DNA from: Rhodoferax sp. UBA4127
Lineage (GTDB): Bacteria > Pseudomonadota > Gammaproteobacteria > Burkholderiales > Burkholderiaceae_C
Assembly: GCA_002381045.1 (NCBI GenBank)
Contig: DFWT01000003.1
Coordinates: forward strand, 3,418-8,492
Direction: 5' to 3'
Length of the DNA: 5,075 nt
Shown here: piece by piece, positions 1-5,075 of the stretch
How the letters are laid out: each line of letters begins with the position of its first letter
How positions within the stretch are numbered: position 1 is the first letter of the stretch
Program-made: the position numbers and the translations under genes
The notes under the pieces: generated by a model
Told to the model about the DNA's origin: nothing
Databases searched by the model: none
The model's input: only the letters and a program-made list of their open reading frames with translations

Positions 1-698
1 AAACGCACTTGCTCGAGCCGGGATAATGCGGCACAACCTGAGTTCAGTGGACAAGCGTTGCAATTGGGACTTTTGGAGGTGCAAAGCGTGGCCCCCAAAT
101 CCATCACACCTTGGGTGTAGCGCGGCATGTCCGCCGTCATGTCGGCTGCTGGGAGCAACCGCTTCGCCTCAAGCAGAAGTGCCCGCTCACTGGCAGCCTT
201 TGCCAAATCGGCTTCGAACGCCAGGTAGCGGGTCAATACACGTTTGACATTTCCGTCCAGGATGGCGGCCCGCTCGTCAAAGCAAATGGAGGCAATGGCT
301 GCTGCTGTGGAGGGGCCGATGCCAGGCAACGCCGTCAATTGCGCTGCACTTCGGGGAAATGCGCCGCCATGCACATCCATGACCGCCCGGGCGCAGGCAT
401 GCAGGTGACGCGCTCGGCTGTAATAGCCCAAGCCACTCCACAACGCCAACACTTCGTCTAGAGATGCGTGGGCCAAGGTGTTCACGTTGGGGAACCGCAC
501 CAGAAACCTGGCAAAGTAAGCCTGCACTGTGACCACCTGGGTCTGCTGCAGCATGATCTCTGACAACCACACGCGGTAGGGATCGCGGGTGTTCTGCCAC
601 GGCAAATCGTGCCTGCCGTGCGTCAGTTGCCAGGCCACAATGGCTTTGGCAAAAAACGCATCCTTCGCTAGCGCGGATGCCTCAGGCCGTGACCGCAT
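1..698 (-). CDS. mutY: A/G-specific adenine glycosylase MutY, partial (C-terminus beyond left edge)
   Basis: MutY removes adenine mispaired with 8-oxoguanine (or G) in the cytoplasm, starting base-excision repair as the last arm of the GO system. I translated 232 codons by hand with no stop. The N-terminal HhH-GPD catalytic domain shows LPWQ at 33-36, SEIMLQQTQ with catalytic Glu47, and WSGLGYYSRAR. The helix-hairpin-helix is LPGIGPSTAAA (about 124-134), with Ser130 where the bifunctional homologue Nth has its catalytic Lys. Catalytic Asp148 lies in ILDGNVKRV. YTQGVMDLGA precedes the 4Fe-4S ligands Cys206-X6-Cys213-X2-Cys216-X5-Cys222. The family is usually about 350 residues, so the NUDIX-like 8-oxoG-recognition domain must lie past the edge. 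The ATG at 698-696 is chosen because an in-frame stop lies just upstream (707-705); a GTG directly before it is the only alternative. The start overlaps the GTPase gene end by 17 nt, suggesting translational coupling. Its early codons contain a terminator-like hairpin. Confidence 0.96.
   Translation of the reverse strand, partial: MRSRPEASALAKDAFFAKAIVAWQLTHGRHDLPWQNTRDPYRVWLSEIMLQQTQVVTVQAYFARFLVRFPNVNTLAHASLDEVLALWSGLGYYSRARHLHACARAVMDVHGGAFPRSAAQLTALPGIGPSTAAAIASICFDERAAILDGNVKRVLTRYLAFEADLAKAASERALLLEAKRLLPAADMTADMPRYTQGVMDLGATLCTSKSPNCNACPLNSGCAALSRLEQVR
651..680 (-). terminator. Terminator-like hairpin plus T6 after the GTPase stop, inside mutY
   Basis: Reading the minus strand, the GTPase stop (684-682) is followed by GCATCC (680-675), an 11-nt loop, GGATGC (663-658), one G and then six T (656-651). 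A small self-complementary CGCTAGCG (673-666) sits in the loop. A stem plus T-run is the layout of a Rho-independent terminator. However, the stem is only 6 bp, and the T-run is also two Phe codons of mutY, so it may be fortuitous. If real, it would partly end the mutM-GTPase transcript or attenuate mutY. Confidence 0.35.
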
Positions 699-2673
699 CA
701 CCCATCAAGCCGAATCGGTGAGGCGCAGTCATTTGGGCGAGCTGATCCGTGAACTCAACCAGTTTTTGTTCCAGTTGGTCAAGTTCAACACCGCGTCCAT
801 CTATTTCACCAATACGCTCGTCCAGTCCACTCGACGCTTGGGAAATTCGGTCAATCGCTTCGAGCCTGCGCACAAAGTTTTTCCGACGCTCCCTGAGTTG
901 GCTATCGAGTTGGGCTGCCGCAGATTTGCTCCAGGCTTCAACGTCTGCCAGCGCGGCTTCATGAACACCACGTACACGGGTCGCCAGCGCCCTGACCAAG
1001 CGCTCGGCAAAGGCACTTTGCGCCAGACGGAAGGCATTGCCCAGGCCCAGGTACTGCACGTGTCCAAGTTCAATAAGATCCAGATCTCGGACAAACGGAC
1101 TGATCTGCGGCTCCTCCGGCGCTTGAAGTGAAAAACCATAGTCAGTGTTAAGTTGCAAAAAGGTCGCCACAAACATGGCGTGAATCTCCAGGCTTTTGGC
1201 ATGCACCAGCGCCATGTTGGCGCGCAGCGCGTCAAAGGTTTCACCGTAAAGGCGCTTGACACCCAGCTTCAAACCAGATTGCTGTAAAGCCTGGCGCAAC
1301 CCACCCATCTCCTCTTTGAGTCTGACTGGCCCCATCAAAGTAAAAATTTCGCGCAGCAATTTCAGATGAACCGAGCGCACTGCGTGAATTCTGGCGCCGC
1401 CAGCGTCAAACTCGGTTTGCTCCTGGGCAATACGTGCCCGCATGGTCCGAATGACGGGGGTGTTTTTGCCGCGCAGGCTACGCAGTTCGGCCAGTTGCTC
1501 ACCCAAATCTCTGCGGCGCATGCCAATCACCCGCGAGGTCTCCGTGCGCAAATCGGTAATGCCCGTCAACACCGCCTGCGCCAAAATTTTCTGGCGCTGA
1601 CCCATGATGTCCCGGCTTAAGGCTTCTTCCAGCTGACCGAGGCAACTTCGTTCAAGCAAAGCGGCGTCTTGATTGACCTTGGCCAACAGACCCTTTTGCG
1701 CCGACACTGCAACCACCTGGGCTACTGGTACACCCAGAATCTCGGCGGTGCTTTGGCGCTGGTCTTCAATTTGCAAGGACACCTGCTGCGGTGTATCCAG
1801 CGCGTCCCACAAGGTATCGATTTTGTTTAACACCACCAAGCGAGTGGCCATATCGCGCGCATCATGCACCAGATGCTCGCGCCAAATGGACAAGTCTGAC
1901 TGCGTGACTCCGGTGTCTGCTGCCAAGATGAAGGCCACCGCCTGGGCTTGCGGGATCAGGCTGACGGTCAATTCCGGTTCTGCACCAATGGCGTTCAAAC
2001 CCGGTGTGTCCAAAATCACCAAGCCCTGCTTGAGCAACGGGTGCGCAATGTTGATGAGGGCATGGCGCCACTTGGGAACTTCAACCAGCCCCTTGGCGTC
2101 CAGCATGGGCTGCATGGCCGCCGCCGTATCGCTCCAAAAGCCCAGTGCCATGGCTTCGTCCACTTTGACTCGATGCGTTTCGGTCACTTTGGCGAAGGCT
2201 TCAGCAAGTTGCCTTGGGTTGGTGACATCCAGGTCAACTCTCTCCCACTTGTCGGGCGTCATACGCCACTCCATCAGGCTTTGCGGCTGCAACCGGGACT
2301 CAATGGGCAGCAAACGCAAACACGGTGGAATTTGCGCGTCGTAGCCCATTTCTGTGGGGCACATGGTGGTACGCCCCGCACTGGCTGGCATGATTCGTCG
2401 ACCATAGTCCGCGAAGAAAATGGCGTTGATCAACTCCGACTTGCCGCGCGAAAACTCGGCCACAAAGGCCACCATCACCTTGTCGGCGCGCACCCGTTCT
2501 TCAAGTTTTTGCAGGCGGTCTTCTACGGATGCATCCAGCAAATCCCGTTCCTTGAGCCACTGCACCAGCAGTTTCAGGCGCAGCGCAAACTCACGCCTCC
2601 AGGAGCCGTGCTGGTCGAATTTCTCGTTAAACGAATTTCCCAATGCGCCTCCGCACCTGCCAAAGGCGGCCAA
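682..2673 (-). CDS. Dynamin-like GTPase (bacterial dynamin family protein)
   Basis: This is a large GTPase of 663 residues from the TTG at 2673, or 653 from the TTG at 2643. After an N-terminal helical stretch, the G domain shows G1 AEFSRGKS (72-79), a G2 region RTTMCPT (101-107), G3 DTPG (222-225), G4 NKID (283-286) and a G5-like SAQK (324-327). The rest is predicted helical, including a charged, probably coiled-coil C-terminus (about 580-650). I see no membrane-spanning segment or signal peptide. The motif layout and length fit the bacterial dynamin/mitofusin-like group, whose studied members remodel membranes or bind partner proteins. The substrate or partner here is unknown. The P-loop has Ala72 instead of the usual first Gly, and Glu80 where Thr is usual after GKS. 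I recall close betaproteobacterial relatives with similar motifs but could not check. Start: the TTG at 2673 has no ribosome-binding site. The TTG at 2643 follows GGAGG (2652-2648) by 4 nt and seems more likely. The gene lies between mutM and mutY, probably in one transcript. Confidence 0.9.
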   Translation of the reverse strand: MAAFGRCGGALGNSFNEKFDQHGSWRREFALRLKLLVQWLKERDLLDASVEDRLQKLEERVRADKVMVAFVAEFSRGKSELINAIFFADYGRRIMPASAGRTTMCPTEMGYDAQIPPCLRLLPIESRLQPQSLMEWRMTPDKWERVDLDVTNPRQLAEAFAKVTETHRVKVDEAMALGFWSDTAAAMQPMLDAKGLVEVPKWRHALINIAHPLLKQGLVILDTPGLNAIGAEPELTVSLIPQAQAVAFILAADTGVTQSDLSIWREHLVHDARDMATRLVVLNKIDTLWDALDTPQQVSLQIEDQRQSTAEILGVPVAQVVAVSAQKGLLAKVNQDAALLERSCLGQLEEALSRDIMGQRQKILAQAVLTGITDLRTETSRVIGMRRRDLGEQLAELRSLRGKNTPVIRTMRARIAQEQTEFDAGGARIHAVRSVHLKLLREIFTLMGPVRLKEEMGGLRQALQQSGLKLGVKRLYGETFDALRANMALVHAKSLEIHAMFVATFLQLNTDYGFSLQAPEEPQISPFVRDLDLIELGHVQYLGLGNAFRLAQSAFAERLVRALATRVRGVHEAALADVEAWSKSAAAQLDSQLRERRKNFVRRLEAIDRISQASSGLDERIGEIDGRGVELDQLEQKLVEFTDQLAQMTAPHRFGLMGDAVTA
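2648..2652 (-). promoter_or_regulatory. Shine-Dalgarno GGAGG supporting the internal TTG start of the GTPase
   Basis: GGAGG lies 4 nt before the in-frame TTG at 2643-2641. The far upstream TTG (2673-2671) has no comparable motif. This favours a 653-residue protein, although the spacing is on the short side. Confidence 0.45.
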
Positions 2674-2682
2674 TATAGCATT

Positions 2683-2708
2683 GCCAGGGGCTGCAACCCC
2701 GCCCTGGC
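2683..2708. repeat. Inverted repeat in the mutM-GTPase junction
   Basis: GCCAGGG (2683-2689) and CCCTGGC (2702-2708) are perfectly complementary arms around a 12-nt loop. The repeat lies between the mutM stop and the GTPase start. On the minus-strand transcript no T-run follows, so it is not a standard terminator. It could be an mRNA-stability or pausing element, or chance in GC-rich DNA. An alternative small hairpin of four G against four C can form inside it. Confidence 0.5.
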
Positions 2709-2726
2709 CTTGGTGTCAAGGCTTTT
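2707..2726 (+). terminator. Small terminator-like hairpin over the mutM stop (plus-strand sense)
   Basis: On the plus strand, GCCTTG (2707-2712), loop GTGT and CAAGGC (2717-2722) are followed by TTTT (2723-2726). This has terminator layout for transcription running antisense to mutM. On the mutM mRNA strand the same hairpin overlaps the stop codon and lacks a T-run, so it should not end mutM transcription. It shares two bases with the neighbouring inverted repeat. The stem is short and the T-run has only four bases, so confidence is low. Confidence 0.25.
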
Positions 2727-3531
2727 GGCACTTTGGGCAGTAGAAGGTGGCGCGCTGCCCTTGCCTGATCATCTTGATCGGCGCAGCACATTTCTTGCAA
2801 GGCAAACCGGCGCGGCCATAGGCCATGGCCTCCAGCTGAAAGTAGCCGCTTTGACCATCGGCGTTTGAAAAATCTCGCAAAGTGCTGCCCCCGCGCTCCA
2901 CCGCCCGGGCCAGAACCTCGCGAATTGCGCCGTGCAGGCGAGCCACCCGTGGTCGGCTCAACCGGTTCGCTGCCAGCGTTGGGCGAATACCCGCCAAAAA
3001 CAACGCTTCAGAGGCATAAATGTTACCAACCCCCACCACCACCTCGCCTGCCAAAAGTACTTGCTTGATGGCTGTTTTCCGGAGATGCAATTGCTCATAA
3101 AAAGCGAGCGGACTGAACCCATCTAACAAGGGCTCTACCCCTAATTTACCCAAAAGCTTCTGCGCCTGGGGATCGCCTATTTTGTTCACGAACACCACTG
3201 CACCGAAGCGCCGCGGGTCGTTCAAGCGCAGGGTGCCCGCGCTGGTCACCAGGTCAAAGTGGTCATGGGTTCCAGATTCTGGCAGCTCTTGGCCAAAACG
3301 CAGGCTGCCAGACATACCCAAATGAATCAGCAATACGCCATCGCTGAGTTCCACCAGAAGGTACTTGCCGCGCCGCCCTACACCCAGCACCTGCTGGTTG
3401 AACAGCCGGTCTAATCTGCAACCCAAAGGCCAACGTAATGGCTTACCCATGCGAACCGCAAGCACACGAGCACCGCTGATGGCACCCACAAAACTCAGGC
3501 GTGTGACTTCAACTTCGGGTAATTCAGGCAT
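2716..3531 (-). CDS. mutM: Formamidopyrimidine-DNA glycosylase MutM (Fpg)
   Basis: This bifunctional glycosylase/AP lyase excises 8-oxoguanine (opposite C) and ring-opened purines in the cytoplasm. The full length is 271 residues, the usual size. The N-terminus reads PELPEVE; after Met removal, the exposed Pro is the Schiff-base nucleophile and the following Glu the acid/base. This requirement fixes the start at 3531-3529. Other family marks are the loop Lys56 (RRGK), His70-Met73 (HLGM), NDPRRFG (104-110), the helix-two-turn-helix VGVGNIYASEALF (166-178, Asn170), and a C-terminal zinc finger Cys245-X2-Cys248-X16-Cys265-X2-Cys268 carrying Arg260. All key residues are present, so the enzyme should be active. 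No clear Shine-Dalgarno precedes the start, only an A-rich run. It starts back to back with the plus-strand TPR gene, so its promoter must lie inside or at the 5' end of that gene. It probably heads the minus-strand mutM-GTPase-mutY unit. Confidence 0.98.
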   Translation of the reverse strand: MPELPEVEVTRLSFVGAISGARVLAVRMGKPLRWPLGCRLDRLFNQQVLGVGRRGKYLLVELSDGVLLIHLGMSGSLRFGQELPESGTHDHFDLVTSAGTLRLNDPRRFGAVVFVNKIGDPQAQKLLGKLGVEPLLDGFSPLAFYEQLHLRKTAIKQVLLAGEVVVGVGNIYASEALFLAGIRPTLAANRLSRPRVARLHGAIREVLARAVERGGSTLRDFSNADGQSGYFQLEAMAYGRAGLPCKKCAAPIKMIRQGQRATFYCPKCQKP

Positions 3532-3570
3532 ATGGGAACTTTTTTACAGGTCATGGATTATTATGGTCAG
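3529..3570. promoter_or_regulatory. Divergent start region between mutM and the TPR gene
   Basis: The mutM ATG (minus, 3531-3529) abuts an in-frame plus-strand ATG (3532-3534) in the palindrome CATATG, so any promoters must overlap coding sequence. On the minus strand, CATAAT (3565-3560) is a fair -10-like hexamer about 28 nt before the mutM start, but I find no convincing -35 partner. On the plus strand I see no clear promoter. The assignment is tentative and rests mainly on the back-to-back gene arrangement. Confidence 0.3.
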
Positions 3571-5075
3571 ATGCCTTTGAAACACCGTTTGATCTTGTCT
3601 GTATTGGTCGCAACGACCAACTTGGCGCAAGCCCAACCCAGCGTTGAGCCGCCAAACAAGCCCCTGGTTTCTGAGCTAAGCAGCGGCCTGTTTTACCAAT
3701 TGCTGTTGGGTGAACTGAATGCCCGCGCAGACGAACCCGGTGCTGCGTTTTCTTTGATTCTGGATGCCGCACGCAAAACCAATGACGCTGTCTTGTACAA
3801 GCGTGCGGTGCACATTGCCCTGGAAGCGCGCGCAGGCGAATCCGCGCTCCAGGCGGCGCGCGCCTGGAGCCAGGCACAACCCGAGTCCCGCGAGGCCAAC
3901 CGCTACGTGTTTGAGGTGCTTCTGCGTCTGAACAAGGTCGCTGAAACGCTTGAATCCATGCGGCGTGATGTGCTGCTGAGCCCAACAGCCGACCAACCCA
4001 GCGTCATATGGTCGATTCCGGGAAGCTTCGAACGCCTGAGCGATCCCCTGTTGGCCGCCAACACAGTTCAAAAGGCACTGGCGACTTGGCTTAAAGATGC
4101 CACACTTGGACCATCGGCTTGGGCAGCCATCGGCCGAATGCGGCTCGCAGCGTCAGACCAAGCGGCTGCGCTGGGTGCCGCCAAAGCGGGTTTGGCATTG
4201 GACCCTGGTGCACAACACCCTGCCTTACTGGCGTTGTCCATGATGAAAGCAGACTTGCCCGAGGCAGAAGCGCTGGTGCTCAAACATCTTCCAACGGCCC
4301 GGCCAGAGTTTCAATTGGCCTACGTGAAAGCCCTGCTCAACAACAAACGCGAGGCCGATGCAACGACCCAACTGCAAAAAATGGCAGTGGAACACCCCAA
4401 TTTCCTGGAAAGCTGGTTGCTTTTGGGTCTGCTGGCGGTGCAAAGCGGTGATCTGGACCGCGCCGAGCGCGACCTGAAAGCTTACCTGAGCCTGGCGGAC
4501 AAACTCGACCAGGCACAAACGCCAGCTGAGGTGCGCCGCGGGCGCAGTCAGGCTTTTCACGCGTTGGCGCAGGTGGCTCAACAACGCAAGGACTATGCGG
4601 GTGCCGATGCCTGGTTGCAACGCATTGACAACCCGGATGACGTGCTGCGGGCGCAAATCCGCCGAGCGGCCTTGCTGGCGATGCAGGGGCAGCTCGACGA
4701 AGGGCTGAAGATGATTCGCAGCCAGCCTGAGCGATCACCGAACGATCTGCTTGCCAAGCAGTCCGCCGAAATTCAGCTGTTGCGCGAACACAAACAGTAT
4801 GCGCAGGCGCGCACCCTGCTGCAAACCAAGTTGGCTCTCAACCCAGACGACTTGGACGACCAGTACGAACTGGCCATGCTGCACGAGAAGCTGGGCGAGT
4901 TGGGTGACATGGAGCGTTTGCTGCGTCAGTTGATGCAAGCCAAACCGGATGACCCGCAGGCGTTCAACGCACTGGGCTATTCGTTGGCAGACCGGGGCCT
5001 GCGCCTGCCTGAGGCCAAGGCCTTGATCCAGAAGGCGCTGCAACTTTCACCGGGTGATCCATTCATCACCGACAG
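3571..5075 (+). CDS. Exported tetratricopeptide-repeat protein, partial (C-terminus beyond right edge)
   Basis: The frame is open for 501 codons to the window edge. Residues 1-21 look like a Sec signal peptide: Lys4 and Arg6, a hydrophobic core (LILSVLVATTNLA), then Ala-Gln-Ala before Gln22. A periplasmic location is therefore likely. I see no cysteine in the translated part, hence no lipobox. Residues 36-130 form a helical, TPR-related region. Clear TPR units follow at about 273-306, 390-422, 425-458 and 461-495, with weaker ones at 323-380. The last one (FNALGYSLADR, then DPFITD) resembles the C-terminal part of the TPR protein encoded next to lolB in many proteobacteria; in Pseudomonas aeruginosa that protein is LbcA, which binds the protease CtpA. 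An equivalent role here is inference. In-frame ATGs also occur at 3532 and 3553; 3571 is preferred because it puts the basic residues and hydrophobic core right at the N-terminus. None of the three has a well-placed Shine-Dalgarno. The neighbours expected past the edge are lolB and ispE. Confidence 0.9.
   Translation, partial: MPLKHRLILSVLVATTNLAQAQPSVEPPNKPLVSELSSGLFYQLLLGELNARADEPGAAFSLILDAARKTNDAVLYKRAVHIALEARAGESALQAARAWSQAQPESREANRYVFEVLLRLNKVAETLESMRRDVLLSPTADQPSVIWSIPGSFERLSDPLLAANTVQKALATWLKDATLGPSAWAAIGRMRLAASDQAAALGAAKAGLALDPGAQHPALLALSMMKADLPEAEALVLKHLPTARPEFQLAYVKALLNNKREADATTQLQKMAVEHPNFLESWLLLGLLAVQSGDLDRAERDLKAYLSLADKLDQAQTPAEVRRGRSQAFHALAQVAQQRKDYAGADAWLQRIDNPDDVLRAQIRRAALLAMQGQLDEGLKMIRSQPERSPNDLLAKQSAEIQLLREHKQYAQARTLLQTKLALNPDDLDDQYELAMLHEKLGELGDMERLLRQLMQAKPDDPQAFNALGYSLADRGLRLPEAKALIQKALQLSPGDPFITD
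3604..3620. repeat. 7-bp palindrome with 3-nt centre in the early TPR gene
   Basis: TTGGTCG (3604-3610), centre CAA, CGACCAA (3614-3620) is a perfect inverted repeat. It falls in signal-peptide codons of the TPR gene and about 73 bp upstream of the mutM start. It could be an operator for the divergent pair, an mRNA hairpin near the start of translation, or chance. Confidence 0.5.
3846..3870. repeat. 10-bp perfect inverted repeat inside the TPR gene
   Basis: GCTCCAGGCG (3846-3855) and CGCCTGGAGC (3861-3870) pair perfectly around the 5-nt loop GCGCG. This would make a very stable RNA hairpin within the codons for roughly residues 92-100. No T-run follows on either strand, so it is not a terminator. 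The Ala/Arg-rich peptide here uses GC-rich codons, which makes such a palindrome more likely by chance. Confidence 0.6.

Noticed and set aside
277..600. Minus-strand frame of 107 codons in the mutY region
   Set aside because: It is a shifted frame of mutY; the correct frame carries all MutY catalytic and iron-sulfur residues.
589..1131. Plus-strand frame of 180 codons opposite the GTPase 3' end and mutY start
   Set aside because: It is antisense to two real genes and has no family signature or ribosome-binding site.
1673..2344. Plus-strand open frame of 223 codons opposite the GTPase
   Set aside because: It is antisense to the G domain, has a Ser/Cys/Thr-rich composition typical of shadow frames, and shows no motif.
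1948..2868. Long plus-strand open frame of 306 codons opposite the GTPase and mutM
   Set aside because: It runs antisense to two genes with clear family motifs, its translation shows no recognisable domain, and it crosses the junction of both genes. It is a GC-driven shadow frame.
3559..3564. TATTAT as a plus-strand -10 element for the TPR gene
   Set aside because: No -35-like hexamer lies at the right distance, and transcription would start at the ATG itself.
3532..3570. Upstream ATG codons at 3532 and 3553 as the TPR protein start
   Set aside because: They are in frame but would bury the basic n-region of the signal peptide behind 6-13 extra residues, and neither has a well-spaced Shine-Dalgarno. 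They are kept as alternatives, not the first choice.
4049..4063. 6-bp inverted repeat TGTTGG/CCAACA in the TPR gene
   Set aside because: It is short and inside coding sequence with no flanking signal, and is expected by chance.
3551..4071. Minus-strand frames upstream of mutM
   Set aside because: They are antisense to the signal peptide and first repeats of the TPR gene, and their translations show no domain.

Overview
The window looks like an ordinary chromosomal stretch from a betaproteobacterium, probably Burkholderiales and most like Comamonadaceae (Rhodoferax/Polaromonas/Limnohabitans type). The evidence is the moderately high GC content, the sequence flavour of the proteins, and a gene neighbourhood (mutY, dynamin-like GTPase, mutM, then a divergent exported TPR protein) that I recall from that group. 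The genus assignment is an inference from memory. No mobile element, CRISPR array, tRNA or rRNA is visible. Coding is nearly continuous, and no gap exceeds about 80 bases.

Layout: three genes lie on the minus strand and read right to left. First is mutM (3531-2716), the 8-oxoguanine DNA glycosylase. After a 42-72 nt junction rich in inverted repeats comes a 653-663 residue dynamin-like GTPase (2673-682). Last is mutY (698 to the left edge, C-terminus cut off), the adenine glycosylase, which overlaps the end of the GTPase gene by 17 nt. On the plus strand, starting back to back with mutM, is an exported tetratricopeptide-repeat protein (from about 3571 through the right edge, C-terminus cut off).

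How they may work together: MutM removes 8-oxoG opposite C, and MutY removes A misinserted opposite 8-oxoG. They are two of the three arms of the classical GO oxidative-damage system (MutT is not in the window). A GTPase with a dynamin-type G domain sits between them in an apparent operon; whether it has anything to do with repair is unknown. The divergent TPR protein occupies the place where, in many beta/gammaproteobacteria, a TPR protein precedes lolB and ispE. In Pseudomonas that TPR protein is LbcA, the CtpA protease partner. This one has a signal peptide but no lipobox.

Non-coding signals are modest. There is a terminator-like hairpin plus T6 just after the GTPase stop, inside the mutY start region. 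A pair of hairpins sits at the mutM/GTPase junction. A 7-bp palindrome lies in the divergent control region, and a 10-bp perfect inverted repeat lies inside the TPR gene. I found no convincing new system; the closest candidates are the GTPase's position within a GO-repair cluster and its altered P-loop.
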